From Hydractinia symbiolongicarpus (lineage: Eukaryota > Cnidaria > Hydrozoa > Anthoathecata > Hydractiniidae): a stretch of 64,000 bases of DNA. The notes beneath the pieces are model-generated. The model was not told where the DNA came from, ran no database searches, and saw only the letters and a list, made by a program, of their open reading frames with translations. Location of the stretch: the NCBI RefSeq assembly GCF_029227915.1, contig NC_079876.1, positions 3,598,001-3,662,000 of the forward strand, read 5' to 3'. The translations under genes and the position numbers were made by a program. Of the stretch, positions 24,598 through 38,217 are shown in pieces; within the stretch, counting starts at the first letter, position 1; each line of letters begins with the position of its first letter.

Positions 24598-25901
24598 GGG
24601 CTACCACATCGCCCAGTGTAATCGCTGAGGTGTGGCAATCATGTCAAATTAAGATGAATGTTATTTCTTGGAGTCCAATTGTCTCCTTTATCACATTTAT
24701 CAGGTCACAGTCCAAAGTTAGTTTAATTAAGTCCCACATTCAATCGTTTCACTGTTAAAAGCGATGCAACCTAGTAATAACAGATAAATATCGCTAAATA
24801 CATGTTGGTACGAATATGTGACGCAACTGTTGTAACTGAAGCGGATTGATACCGTTAGAAAGTCTATGAAGTGTAGTTCTTGAAAGTGTCGCCATTTCCT
24901 CAGGGCGCGATAACGGCTAGGATTGGTCTTACAGTAAAAATGACTTGTTTATCTAAATTTTTATATCAAGCGCTACCACAGCGCCCAGTGTTATGGCTGA
25001 GTTCCGGCAAGCACATCAAAATAAGAAGAATGTTATTTCTTGGAGTCCAATTGTCTCATTTATCACATTTATCAGGTCACAGTCCAAAGTTAGTTTAATT
25101 AAGTCCCACAGTCAATCGTTTCACTTTTAAAAGCGATACAACGTAGTAATACCGGAAAGATATCACGAAATACATGTTGGTACGAATATGTGACGCAACT
25201 GTTGTAACTGAAGCGGATTGATACCGTTAGAAAGTCTATGAAGTGTAGTTCTTGAAAGTGTCGCCATTTCCTCAGGGCGCGATAACGGCTAGGATTGGTC
25301 TTACAGTAAAAATGACTTGTTTATCTAAATTTTTAAATAAAGCGCTATCACAGCGCCCAGTGTAATCGCTGAGTTCCGGAAATCATGTCAAATTAACAAG
25401 AATGTTACTTCTTGGAGTTCAATTGTCTCACTTATAATATTTATCAGGTCACAGTCCAGAGTTAGTTTAATTAAGTCCCACAGTCAGTCGTTTCATTGTT
25501 AAAAGCGATGCAATCTAGTGATATCAGAAAAATATCGCTAAATACATGTTGGTACGAATATGTGACCAAACCGTTGTAACTCAAACGAACTGACACCGTT
25601 AGAAAGTCAATGAAATGTAGTTTTTGAAACTGTCGCTATTTCTTCAGCGCGCGATAACGGTTAGGATTGGTCCCACGGTAAAGAATGACTTATTTATCTA
25701 AATTTTTAAATGAAGCGCTACCACAGCGCCCAGTGTAATCGCAGAGGTGTGGCAATCATGTCAAATTAAGATGAATGTTATTTCTTGGAGTCCAATTGTC
25801 TCCTTTATCACATATATCAGGTGACAGTCCAAAGTTAGTTCAATTAAGTCCCACATTCAATCGTTTCACTGTTAAAAGCGATGCAACCTAGTAATAACAG
25901 A

Positions 25902-27058
25902 TAAATATCGCTAAATACATGTTGGTACGAATATGTGACGCAACTGTTGTAACTGAAGCGGATTGATACCGTTAGAAAGTCTATGAAGTGTAGTTCTTGA
26001 AAGTGTCGCCATTTCCTCAGGGCGCGATAACGGCTAGGATTGGTCTTACAGTAAAAATGACTTGTTTATCTAAATTTTTAAATCAAGCGCTACCACAGCG
26101 CCCAGTGTTATGGCTGAGTTCCGCCAAGCACATCAAAATAAGAAGAATGTTATTTCTTGGAGTCCAATTGTCTCATTTATCACATTTATCAGGTCGCAGT
26201 CCAAAATTAGTTCAATTAAGTCCTGCATTCAATCGTTTCACTGTTAAAAGCGATGCAACCTAGTAATATCAGATAAATATCTTTTACTTTTTTATCTTAA
26301 TGTTCAAATGAAGCGCTACGACAGGGACCAGTGTAATCCCTGAGTTGCGGCAATCATGTCAAATTAAGAAGAATGTTATTTCTTGGAGTTCAATTGTCTT
26401 ACTTTTACATTTATAAGGTCACAGCCCAAAATCAGTTCAATTAAGTCCCACATTCAATCGTTTCACTGTTAAAAGCGATGCAACCTAGTAATACCGGAAA
26501 GATATCACGAAATACATGTTGGTACGAATATGTGACCCAACCGTTGTAACTCAAACGGACTGACATCGATAGAAAGTCCGTGAAAAGTAGTATTTGAAAC
26601 TGTCTCTATTTCTTCAGCGCGCGCTAACGGCTAGGATTGATCCCACAGTTAAAAAGTGACTTTTTTATCCTAATTTTTAAATGAAGCGCTTCCACAGCGC
26701 CCAGTGTAATCGCTGAGTTGCGGCAATCATGTCAAATTAAAAAGAATGTTACTTCTTGGAATCCAATTGTCTCCTTTATCACATGTATCAGGTCGCAGTC
26801 CAAAGTTAATTCAATTAAGTCCCACATTCAATCGTTTCACTGTTAAAAGCGATGCAACCTAGTAATAACAGATAAATATCGCTAAATACATGTTGGTACG
26901 AATATGTGACCCAACCGTTGTAACTCAAACGAACTGACACCGTTAGAAAGTCAATGAAATGTTGTTTTTGAAACTGTCGCTATTTCTTCAGCGCGCGATA
27001 ACGGCTAGGATTGGTCCCACCGTAAAGAATGACTTATTTATCTAAACTCTTAAATGAA
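25902..27058 (+). repeat. 1.16 kb segment repeated at 2461 bp, copy 2
   Basis: Counterpart of 23441-24597. The monomer that follows (27059-27431) matches 21882-22254 at an offset of 5177 bp, so domains 2 and 3 share recent ancestry. Confidence 0.85.
26087..26312 (+). repeat. D147 monomer (226 bp), copy 2
   Basis: Same joint, at about 26281, in a segment repeated 2461 bp from copy 1. Carries TTCCGCCAAGC in place of TTCCGGCAAGC. Confidence 0.87.
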
Positions 27059-27431
27059 GCGCTACCACATCGTCCAGTGTAATTGCTGAGTTCCGGCAAT
27101 CATGTCAAATTAAGATGAATGTTATTTCTTGGAGTCCAATTGTCTCATTTATCACATTTATCAGGTCACAGTCCAAAGTTAGTTTAATTAAGTCCCACAG
27201 TCAATCGTTTCACTGTTAAAAGCGATACAACGTAGTAATACCGGAAAGATATCACGAAATACATGTTGGTACGAATATGTGACTCAACCGTTGTAACACA
27301 AACGGATTGATACTGTTAGAGAGTCAATGAAATGTAGTTTTTGAAACTGTCTCTATTTCTTCAGCGCAGGATAACGGCTAGGATTGGTCCCACAGTAAAA
27401 AATGACTTATTCATCTAAATTTTTAAATAAA

Positions 27432-28549
27432 GCGCTACCACAGCGCCCAGTGTAATCGCTGAGTTCCGGAAATCATGTCAAATTAACAAGAATGTTACTT
27501 CTTGGAGTTCAATTGTCTCACTTATAATATTTATCAGGTCACAGTCCAGAGTTAGTTTAATTAAGTCCCACAGTCAGTCGTTTCATTGTTAAAAGCGATG
27601 CAATCTAGTGATATCAGAAAAATATCGCTAAATACATGTTGGTACGAATATGTGACCAAACCGTTGTAACTCAAACGAACTGACACCGTTAGAAAGTCAA
27701 TGAAATGTAGTTTTTGAAACTGTCGCTATTTCTTCAGCGCGCGATAACGGTTAGGATTGGTCCCACGGTAAAGAATGACTTATTTATCTAAATTTTTAAA
27801 TGAAGCGCTACCACAGCGCCCAGTGTAATCGCTGAGGTGTGGCAATCATGTCAAATTAAGATGAATGTTATTTCTTGGAGTCCAATTGTCTCTTTTATCA
27901 CATATATCAGGTGACAGTCCAAAGTTAGTTCAATTAAGTCCCACATTCAATCGTTTCACTGTTAAAAGCGATGCAACCTAGTAATAACAGATAAATATCG
28001 CTAAATACATGTTGGTACGAATATGTGACGCAACTGTTGTAACTGAAGCGGATTGATACCGTTAGAAAGTCTATGAAGTGTAGTTCTTGAAAGTGTCGCC
28101 ATTTCCTCAGGGCGCGATAACGGCTAGGATTGGTCTTACAGTAAAAATGACTTGTTTATCTAAATTTTTAAATCAAGCGCTACCACAGCGCCCAGTGTTA
28201 TGGCTGAGTTCCGGCAAGCACATCAAAATAAGAAGAATGTTATTTCTTGGAGTCCAATTGTCTCATTTATCACATTTATCAGGTCACAGTCCAAAGTTAG
28301 TTTAATTAAGTCCCACAGTCAATCGTTTCACTGTTAAAAGCGATACAACGTAGTAATACCGGAAAGATATCACGAAATACATGTTGGTACGAATATGTGA
28401 CTCAACCGTTGTAACACAAACGGATTGATACTGTTAGAGAGTCAATGAAATGTAGTTTTTGAAACTGTCTCTATTTCTTCAGCGCAGGATAACGGCTAGG
28501 ATTGGTCCCACAGTAAAAAATGACTTATTCATCTAAATTTTTAAATAAA
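27432..28549 (+). repeat. 1118 bp trimer HOR, copy 1
   Basis: Three full monomers (27432, 27805, 28177) marked in order by GGAAATCATG with TTAACAAG, GAGGTGTGG, and TTATGGCTGAG. The unit restarts at 28550. Part of it also matches 25342-26190 at an offset of 2090 bp. Confidence 0.85.
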
Positions 28550-29085
28550 GCGCTACCACAGCGCCCAGTGTAATCGCTGAGTTCCGGAAATCATGTCAAA
28601 TTAACAAGAATGTTACTTCTTGGAGTTCAATTATCTCACTTATAATATTTATCAGTTCACAGTCCAGAGTTAGTTTAATTAAGTCCCACAGTCAGTCGTT
28701 TCATTGTTAAAAGCGATGCAATCAAGTGATATCAGAAAAATATCGCTAAATACATGTTGGTACGAATATGTGACCAAACCGTTGTAACTCAAACGAACTG
28801 ACACCGTTAGAAAGTCAATGAAATGTAGTTTTTGAAACTGTCGCTATTTCTTCAGCGCGCGATAACGGTTAGGATTGGTCCCACGGTAAAGAATGACTTA
28901 TTTATCTAAATTTTTAAATGAAGCGCTACCACAGCGCCCAGTGTAATCGCTGAGGTGTGGCAATCATGTCAAATTAAGATGAATGTTATTTCTTGGAGTC
29001 CAATTGTCTCCTTTATCACAAATATCAGGTGACAGTCCAAAGTTAGTTCAATTAAGTCCCACATTCAATCGTTTCACTGTTAAAA
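28550..29085 (+). repeat. 1118 bp trimer HOR, partial copy 2
   Basis: Follows 27432-27967 at an offset of 1118 bp with few substitutions (for example CACAAATATC for CACATATATC), then switches into the D147 form before completing the unit. Confidence 0.83.
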
Positions 29086-29148
29086 GCGATGCAACCTAGT
29101 AATATCAGATAAATATATTTTACTTTTTTATCTTAATGTTCAAATGAA
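28923..29148 (+). repeat. D147 monomer (226 bp), copy 3
   Basis: Joint at about 29116 (AAATATATTTTAC). Its first half is of the GAGGTGTGG type, unlike copies 1 and 2, so the deletion was passed to another monomer type by exchange in half A. Confidence 0.85.
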
Positions 29149-29373
29149 GCGCTACGACAGGGACCAGTGTAATCCCTGAGTTGCGGCAATCATGTCAAAT
29201 TAAGAAGAATGTTATTTCTTGGAGTTCAATTGTCTTACTTTTACATTTATAAGGTCACAGCCCAAAATCAGTTCAATTAAGTCCCACATTCAATCGTTTC
29301 ACTGTTAAAAGCGATGCAACCTAGTAATATCAGATAAATATCTTTTACTTTTTTACCTTAATGTTCAAATGAA
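29149..29373 (+). repeat. D147 monomer (225 bp), copy 4
   Basis: Joint at about 29342, directly after copy 3. This monomer itself carries the CAGGG/CCCTG hairpin, and so does the next one (29374), giving two variant hairpins 225 bp apart. Confidence 0.85.
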
Positions 29374-31948
29374 GCGCTACCACAGGGACCAGTGTAATCC
29401 CTGAGTTGCGGCAATCATGTCAAATTAAGAAGAATGTTACTTCTTGGAGTTCAATTGTCTCACTTATAATATTCATCAGGTCACAGTCCAGAGTTAGGTT
29501 AATTAAGTCCCACAGTCAGTCGTTTCATTGTTAAAAGCGATGCAATCTAGTAATATCAGAAAAATATCGCTAAATACATGTTGGTACGAATATGTGACCC
29601 AACCGTTGTAACTCAAACCAACTGACACCGTTAGAAAGTCAATGTAATGTAGTTTTTGAAACTGTCGCTATTTCTTCAGCGCGCGATAACGGCTAGGATT
29701 GGTCCCACGGTAAAGAATGACTTATTTATCTAAACTCTTAAATGAAGCGCTACCACATCGCCCAGTGTAATTGCTGAGTTCCGGCAATCATGTCAAATTA
29801 AGATGAATGTTATTTCTTGGAGTCCTATTGTCTCATTTATCACATTTATCAGGTCACAGTCCAAAGTTAGTTTAATTAAGTCCCGCAGTCAATCGTTTCA
29901 CTGTTAAAAGCGATACAACATAGTAATACCGGAAAGATATCACGAAATTCATGTTGGTACGAATATGTGACTCAACCGTTGTAACACAAACGGATTGATA
30001 CTGTTAGAGAGTCAATGAAATGTAGTTTTTGAAACTGTCTCTATTTCTTCAGCGCGGGATAACGGCTAGGATTGGTCCCACAGTAAAAAATGACTTATTC
30101 ATCTAAATTTTTAAATAAAGCGCTACCACAGCGCCCAGTGTAATCGCTGAGTTCCGGCAATCATGTCAAATTAACAAGAATGTTACTTCTTGGAGTTCAA
30201 TTGTCTCACTTATAATATTTATCAGGTCACAGTCCAGAGTTAGTTTAGTTAAGTCCCACAGTCAGTTGTTTCATTGTTAAAAGCGATGCAATCTAGTGAT
30301 ATCAGAAAAATATCGCTAAATACATGTTGGTACGAATATGTGACCAAACCGTTGTAACTCAAACGAACTGACACCGTTAGAAAGTCAATGAAATGTAGTT
30401 TTTGAAACTGTCGCTATTTCTTCAGCGTGCGATAACGGCTAGGATTGGTCCCACGGTAAAGAACGACTTATTTATCTAAATTTTTAAATGAAGCGCTACC
30501 ACAGCGCCCACTGTAATCGCTGAGGTGTGGCAATTATGTCAAATTAAGATGAATGTTATTTCTTGGAGGCCAATTGTCTCCTTTATCACATATATCAGGT
30601 GACAGTCCAAAGTTAGTTCAATTAAGTCCCATAGTCAATCGTTTCATAGTTAGAAGCGATGCAACCTAGTAATATCAGAAAAATATCGCTAAATACATGT
30701 TGGTACGAATATCTGACTCAACCGTTGTAACTCAAATGGATTGATACTGTTAGAAAGTCAATGAATTGCAGTTTTTGAAACTGTCGCTATTTATTCAGCG
30801 CGCGATGACGGTTAGGATTGGTCCCACAGTAAAGAATGACCTATTTATCTAAACTCTTAAATGAAGCGCTACCACAACGCCCAGTGTAATCGCTGAGTTC
30901 CGGCAATCATGTCAAATTAAGATGAATGTTATTTCTTGGAGTCCAATTGTCTTATTTATCACATTTATAAAGTCACAGCCCAAAATCAGTTCAATAAAGT
31001 CCCACAGTCAATTGTTTCACTGTTAAAAGCGATACAACCTAGTAATACCGGAAAGATATCACGAATAACATGTTGGTACGAATTTGTGACTCAACCGTTG
31101 TAACACAAACGAATTGATACTGTTAGAAAGTCAATGAAATGTAGTTTTTGAAACTGTCTCTATTTCTTCAGCGCGGGATAATGGCTAGGATTTTTAAATG
31201 AAGCGCTACCACAGCGCCCAGTGTAATCGCTGAGTTCCGGCAATCATGTAAAATTAAGATGAATGTTATTTCTTTTAGTACAATTGTCTCATTTATCACA
31301 TTCATCAGGTCACAGTCCAAAGTTAGTTCAATTAAGTCCAACATTCAATCGTTTCACTGTTAAAAGCGATGCAACCTAGTAATAACAGATAAATATCGCG
31401 AAATACATGTTGGTACGAATATGTGACACAACCATTGTAACTCAAACGGACAGACACCCTTAGAACGTCAATGAAATGTAGTTTTTGAAACTGTCGCTAT
31501 TTCTTCAGTGCGCGATAACGGTTAGGATTGGTCCCACAGTAAAGAATGACTTATTTATCTAAACTCTTAAATAAAGCGCTACCACATCGCCCAGTGTAAT
31601 CGCTGAGTTCCGCCAATCATGTCAAATTAAGATGAATGTTATTTCTTGGAGTCCAATTGTCTCATTTATCACATTTATAAGGTCACAGCCCAAAATCAGT
31701 TCAATAAAGTCCCACAGTCAATCGTTTCACTGTTAAAGGCGATACAACCTAGTAATACCGGAAAGATATCATGAAATACATGTTGGTACGAATATGTGAC
31801 TCAACCGTTGTAACACAAACGGATTGATACTGTTAGATAGTCAATGAAATGTAGTTTTTGAAACTGTCTCTATTTCTTCAGCGCGGGATAACGGCTAGGA
31901 TTGGTCCCACAGTAAAAAATGACTTATTCATCTAAATTTTTAAATGAA

Positions 31949-33777
31949 GCGCTACCACAGAGCCCAGTGTAATCGCTGAGTTCCGGCAATCATGTCAAAT
32001 TAAGAAAAATGTTATTTCTTGGAGTCCAATTGTCTCACTTATAACATTTATAACGTCACTGTCCAAAAGCAGTTCAATTTAGTCCCACAGTCAATCTTTT
32101 CATTGTTAAAAGCAATGCAACCTATTAATATGAGAAAAATATCGCTAAATACATGTTGGTACGAATATGTGACTCAACCGTTGTAACTCAAACGGATTGA
32201 TACTGTTAGAAAGTCAATGAATTGTAGTTTTTGAAACTGTCGCTATTTCTTCAGTGCGCGATAACGGTTAGGATTGGTCCCACAGTAAAGAATGACTTAT
32301 TTATCTAAACTCTTAAATAAAGCGCTACCACATCGCCCAGTGTAATCGCTGAGTTCCGCCAATCATGTCAAATTAAGATGAATGTTATTTCTTGGAGTCC
32401 AATTGTCTCATTTATCACATTTATAAGGTCACAGCCCAAAATCAGTTCAATAAAGTCCCACAGTCAATCGTTTCACTGTTAAAAGCGATACAACCTAGTA
32501 ATACCGGAAAGATATCATGAAATACATGTTGGTACGAATATGTGACTCAACCGTTGTAACACAAACGGATTGATACTGTTAGATAGTCAATGAAATGTAG
32601 TTTTTGAAACTGTCTCTATTTCTTCAGCGCGGGATAACGGCTAGGATTGGTCCCACAGTAAAAAATGACTTATTCATCTAAATTTTTAAATGAAGCGTTA
32701 CCACAGTGCCCAGTGTAATCGCTGAGTTCCGGCAATCATGTCAAATTAAGAGGAATGTTACTTTTTGGAGTTCAATTGTCTCACTTATAATATTTATCAG
32801 GTCACAGTCCAGAGCTAGTTTAATTAAGTCCCACAGTCAATCGTTTCACTGTTAAAAGCGATACAACCTAGTAATACCGGAAAGATATCACGAAATACAT
32901 GTTGGTACGAATATGTGACTCAACCGTTGTAACACAAACGGATTGATACTGTTAGATAGTCAATGAAATGTAGTTTTTGAAACTGTCTCTATTTCTTCAG
33001 CGCGGCATAACGGCTAGGATTGGTCCCACAGTAAAAAATGACTTATTCATCTAAATTTTTAAATGAAGCGCTACCACAGTGCCCAGTGTAATCGCTGAGT
33101 TCCGGCAATCATGTCAAATTAAGAGGAATGTTACTTTTTGGAGTTCAATTGTCTCACTTATAATATTTATCAGGTCACAGCCCAAAATCAGTTCAATAAA
33201 GTCCCACAGTCAATTGTTTCACTGTTAAAAGCGATACAACCTAGTAATACCGGAAAGATATGACGTATAACATGTTGGTACGAATTTGTGACTCAACCGT
33301 TGTAACACAAACGAATTGATACTGTTAGAAAGTCAATGAAATGTAGTTTTTGAAACTGTCTCTATTTCTTCAGCGCGGGATAATGGCTAGGATTTTTAAA
33401 TGAAGCGCTACCACAGCGCCCAGTGTAATCGCTGAGTTCCGGCAATCATGTCAAATTAAGATGAATGTTATTTCTTTTAGTACATTTGTCTCATTTATCA
33501 CATATATCAGGTCACAGTCCAAAGTTAGTTCAATTAAGTCCAACATTCAATCGTTTCACTGTTAAAAGCGATGCAACCTATTAATATGAGAAAAATATCG
33601 CTAAATACATGTTGGTACGAATATGTGACTCAACCGTTGTAACTCAAACGGATTGATACTGTTAGAAAGTTAATGAATTGTAGTTTTTGAAACTGTCTCT
33701 ATTTCTTCAGCGCGGGATAAGGGCTAGGATTGGTCCCACAGTAAAAAATGACTTATTCATCTAAATTTTTAAATGAA
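31949..33777 (+). repeat. 1829 bp HOR (5 monomers, one D36), copy 1
   Basis: Anchors 31949, 32322, 32695, 33068 (D36) and 33405, that is 4 x 373 + 337. The types are AGAGCCC/GAAAAATG, CATCG/TTCCGCC, AGTGCCC/GAGGAATG, AGTGCCC with a D36 tail and ACGTATAACATG, then TTTTAGTACA. The order recurs exactly at 33778. Confidence 0.9.
33580..33690 (+). other. Probable gene-conversion patch in a monomer
   Basis: Monomer 33405 should match 35234 (same HOR position; both start with the TTTTAGTACA half). From CCTATTAATATGAG to GTTAGAAAGTTAATG it instead carries the pattern typical of the 31949/33778 monomer type. 35234 and the related 31203 keep AACAGATAAATATCGCG and GGACAGACACCC at this place. Flanks on both sides agree with the HOR register, so a short conversion or double exchange is likely. 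Confidence 0.6.
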
Positions 33778-35606
33778 GCACTACCACAGAGCCCAGTGTA
33801 ATCGCTGAGTTCCGGCAATCATGTCAAATTAAGAAAAATGTTATTTCTTGGAGTCCAATTGTCTCACTTATAACATTTATAACGTCACTGTCCAAAATCA
33901 GTTCAATTTAGTCCCACAGTCAATCTGTTCATTGTTAAAAGCAATGCAACCTATTAATATGAGAAAAATATCGCTAAATACATGTTGGTACGAATATGTG
34001 ACTCAACCGTTGTAACTCAAACGGATTGATACTGTTAGAAAGTTAATGAATTGTAGTTTTTGAAACTGTCGCTATTTCTTCAGTGCGCGATAACGGTTAG
34101 GATTGGTCCCACAGTAAAGAATGACTTATTTATCTAAACTCTTAAATGAAGCGCTACCACATCGCCCAGAGTAATCGCTGAGTTCCGCCAATCATGTCAA
34201 ATTAAGATGAATGTTATTTCTTGGAGTCCAATTGTCTCATTTATCACATTTATAAGGTCACAGCCCAAAATCAGTTCAATAAAGTCCCACAGTCAATCGT
34301 TTCACTGTTAAAGGCGATACAACCTAGTAATACCGGAAAGATATCACGAAATACATGTTGGTACAAATATGTGACTCAACTGTTGTAACACAAACGGATT
34401 GATACTGTTAGATAGTCAATGAAATGTAGTTTTTGAAACTGTCTCTATTTCTTCAGCGCGGGATAACGGCTAGGATTGGTCCCACAGTAAAAAATGACTT
34501 ATTCATCTAAATTTTTAAATGAAGCGTTACCACAGTGCCCAGTGTAATCGCTGAGTTCCGGCAATCATGTCAAATTAAGAGGAATGTTACTTTTTGGAGT
34601 TCAATTGTCTCACTTATAATATTTATCAGGTCACAGTCCAGAGCTAGTTTAATTAAGTCCCACAGTCAATCGTTTCACTGTTAAAAGCGATACAACCTAG
34701 TAATACCGGAAAGATATCACGAAATACATGTTGGTACGAATATGTGACTCAACCGTTGTAACACAAACGGATTGATACTGTTAGATAGTCAATGAAATGT
34801 AGTTTTTGAAACTGTCTCTATTTCTTCAGCGCGGCATAACGGCTAGGATTGGTCCCACAGTAAAAAATGACTTATTCATCTAAATTTTTAAATGAAGCGC
34901 TACCACAGTGCCCAGTGTAATCGCTGAGTTCCGGCAATCATGTCAAATTAAGAGGAATGTTACTTTTTGGAGTTCAATTGTCTCACTTATAATATTTATC
35001 AGGTCACAGCCCAAAATCAGTTCAATAAAGTCCCACAGTCAATTGTTTCACTGTTAAAAGCGATACAACCTAGTAATACCGGAAAGATATCACGTATAAC
35101 ATGTTGGTACGAATTTGTGACTCAACCGTTGTAACACAAACGAATTGATACTGTTAGAAAGTCAATGAAATGTAGTTTTTGAAACTGTCTCTATTTCTTC
35201 AGCGCGGGATAATGGCTAGGATTTTTAAATGAAGCGCTACCACAGCGCCCAGTGTGATCGCTGAGTTCCGGCAATCATGTCAAATTAAGATGAATGTTAT
35301 TTCTTTTAGTACATTTGTCTCATTTATCACATTTATAAGGTCACAGTCCAAAGTTAGTTCAATTAAGTCCAACATTCAATCGTTTCACTGTTAAAAGCGA
35401 TGCAACCTAGTAATAACAGATAAATATCGCGAAATACATGTTGGTACGAATATGTGACCCAACCATTGTAACTCAAACGGACAGACACCCTTTGAACGTC
35501 AATGAAATGTAGTTTTTGAAACTGTCTCTATTTCTTCAGCGCGGGATAAGGGCTAGGATTGGTCCCACAGTAAAAAATGACTTATTCATCTAAATTTTTA
35601 AATGAA
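33778..35606 (+). repeat. 1829 bp HOR, copy 2
   Basis: All anchors are shifted by 1829. Shared private markers include GCGGCATAACGG (33001 and 34830), GAAGCGTTACC (32695 and 34524) and ACGTATAAC (33263 and 35092). The last monomer differs in its second half, see the conversion patch at about 33580-33690. Confidence 0.9.
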
Positions 35607-36480
35607 GCACTACCACAGAGCCCAGTGTAATCGCTGAGTTCCGGCAATCATGTCAAATTAAGAAAAATGTTATTTCTTGGAGTCCAATTGTCTCACTTAT
35701 AACATTTATAACGTCACTGTCCAAAATCAGTTCAATTTAGTCCCACAGTCAATCTGTTCATTGTTAAAAGCAATGCAACCTATTAATATGAGAAAAATAT
35801 CGCTAAATACATGTTGGTACGAATATGTGACTCAACCGTTGTAACTCAAACGGATTGATACTGTTAGAAAGTTAATGAATTGTAGTTTTTGAAACTGTCG
35901 CTATTTCTTCAGTGCGCGATAACGGTTAGGATTGGTCCCACAGTAAAGAATGACTTATTTATCTAAACTCTTAAATGAAGCGCTACCACATCGCCCAGTG
36001 TAATCGCTGAGTTCCGCCAATCATGTCAAATTAAGATGAATGTTATTTCTTGGAGTCCAATTGTCTCATTTATCACATTTATAAGGTCACAGCCCAAAAT
36101 CAGTTCAATAAAGTCCCACAGTCAATCGTTTCACTGTTAAAAGCGATACAACCTAGTAATACCGGAAAGATATCACGAAATACATGTTGGTACAAATATG
36201 TGACTCAACTGTTGTAACACAAACGGATTGATACTGTTAGATAGTCAATGAAATGTAGTTTTTGAAACTGTCTCTATTTCTTCAGCGCGGGATAACGGCT
36301 AGGATTAGTCCCACAGTAAAAAATGACTTATTCATCTAAATTTTTAAATGAAGCGCTACCACAGTGCCCAGTGTAATCGCTGAGTTCCGGCAATCATGTC
36401 AAATTAAGAGGAATGTTACTTTTTGGAGTTCAATTGTCTCACTTATAATATTTATCAGGTCACAGTCCAGAGTTAGTTTA
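35607..36480 (+). repeat. 1829 bp HOR, partial copy 3
   Basis: Anchors 35607, 35980 and 36353 continue the 1829 bp register. Similarity fails after about 36480, where GAGTTAGTTTAATTAAG with CAGTCAGTCG replaces GAGCTAG with CAGTCAATCG. Confidence 0.85.
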
Positions 36481-36923
36481 ATTAAGTCCCACAGTCAGTC
36501 GTTTCATTGTTAAAAGCGATGCAATCTAGTAATATCAGAAAAATATCGCTAAATACATGTTGGTACGAATATGTGACCCAACCGTTGTAACTCAAACGAA
36601 CTGACACCGTTAGAAAGTCAATGAAATGTAGTTTTTGAAACTGTCGCTATTTCTTCAGCGCGCGATAAGGGCTAGGATTGGTTCCACGGTAAAGAATGAC
36701 TTATTTATCTTAATTTTTAAATGAAGCGCTACCAAAGCGCCCAGTGTAATCGCTGAGTTGCGGCAATCATGTCAAATTAAGAGGAATGTTACTTTTTGGA
36801 GTTCAATTGTCTCACTTATAATATTTATCAGGTCACAGTCCAGAGCTAGTTTAATTAAGTCCCACAGTCAATCGTTTCACTGTTAAAAGCGATACAACCT
36901 AGTAATACCGGAAAGATATCACG
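35805..36923 (+). repeat. 1119 bp trimer duplication, copy 1
   Basis: Three monomer lengths. Anchors 35980, 36353 and 36726 match 37099, 37472 and 37845. The joint between copies falls in the conserved AAATACATGTTGGTACG stretch at about 36924, which separates two different monomer types upstream. Confidence 0.84.
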
Positions 36924-38042
36924 AAATACATGTTGGTACGAATATGTGACTCAACCGTTGTAACTCAAACGGATTGATACTGTTAGAAAGTTAATGAATT
37001 GTAGTTTTTGAAACTGTCGCTAATTCTTCAGTGCGCGATAACGGTTAGGATTGGTCCCACAGTAAAGAATGACTTATTTATCTAAACTCTTAAATGAAGC
37101 GCTACCACATCGCCCAGTGTAATCGCTGAGTTCCGCCAATCATGTCAAATTAAGATGAATGTTATTTCTTGGAGTCCAATTGTCTCATTTATCACATTTA
37201 TAAGGTCACAGCCCAAAATCAGTTCAATAAAGTCCCACAGTCAATCGTTTCACTGTTAAAAGCGATACAACCTAGTAATACCGGAAAGATATCACGAAAT
37301 ACATGTTGGTACAAATATGTGACTCAACTGTTGTAACACAAACGGATTGATACTGTTAGATAGTCAATGAAATGTAGTTTTTGAAACTGTCTCTATTTCT
37401 TCAGCGCGGGATAACGGCTAGGATTAGTCCCACAGTAAAAAATGACTTATTCATCTAAATTTTTAAATGAAGCGCTACCACAGTGCCCAGTGTAATCGCT
37501 GAGTTCCGGCAATCATGTCAAATTAAGAGGAATGTTACTTTTTGGAGTTCAATTGTCTCACTTATAATATTTATCAGGTCACAGTCCAGAGTTAGTTTAA
37601 TTAAGTCCCACAGTCAGTCGTTTCATTGTTAAAAGCGATGCAATCTAGTAATATCAGAAAAATATCGCTAAATACATGTTGGTACGAATATGTGACCCAA
37701 CCGTTGTAACTCAAACGAACTGACACCGTTAGAAAGTCAATGAAATGTAGTTTTTGAAACTGTCGCTATTTCTTCAGCGCGCGATAAGGGCTAGGATTGG
37801 TTCCACGGTAAAGAATGACTTATTTATCTTATTTTTTGAATGAAGCGCTACCAAAGCGCCCAGTGTAATCGCTGAGTTGCGGCAATCATGTCAAATTAAG
37901 AGGAATGTTACTTTTTGGAGTTCAATTGTCTCACTTATAATATTTATCAGGTCACAGTCCAGAGCTAGTTTAATTAAGTCCCACAGTCAATCGTTTCACT
38001 GTTAAAAGCGATACAACCTAGTAATACCGGAAAGATATCACG
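36924..38042 (+). repeat. 1119 bp trimer duplication, copy 2
   Basis: Shares CTACCAAAGCGCC (36732 and 37851), GATAAGGGCTAGG and GTTAGAAAGTTAATG with copy 1. Small differences include TATTTTTTGAATG for TAATTTTTAAATG and GCTAATTC for GCTATTTC. Similarity ends near 38085. Confidence 0.84.
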
Positions 38043-38217
38043 AAATACATGTTGGTACGAATATGTGACTCAACCGTTGTAACACAAACGGATTGATACT
38101 GTTAGATAGTCAATGAAATGTAGTTTTTGAAACTGTCTCTATTTCTTCAGCGCGGCATAACGGCTAGGATTGGTCCCACAGTAAAAAATGACTTATTCAT
38201 CTAAATTTTTAAATGAA

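Larger units (their letters stand above)
23441..29600 (+). repeat. Domain 3: D147 derivatives and 2461/1118 bp segments
   Basis: Anchors: 23626, 23852, 24225, 24598 (GGGCTA variant), 24970, 25342, 25715, 26087, 26313, 26686, 27059, 27432, 27805, 28177, 28550, 28923, 29149, 29374. Four monomers are only 225-226 bp. The recurring ORF-like stretch here (four copies, up to 88 codons, TTG start) is not a gene. The TTATGGCTGAG variant of half A and the CTTACAGTAAAAATGACTTG variant of the tail are shared within the domain. Confidence 0.9.

Noticed and set aside
23536-28305. Four similar open frames of 72-88 codons at 23536, 24880, 25997 and 28087
   Set aside because: They start with TTG, lie wholly inside satellite monomers, repeat only because the DNA repeats, and have no coding features. 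The period of about 373 bp shifts frame at each monomer.
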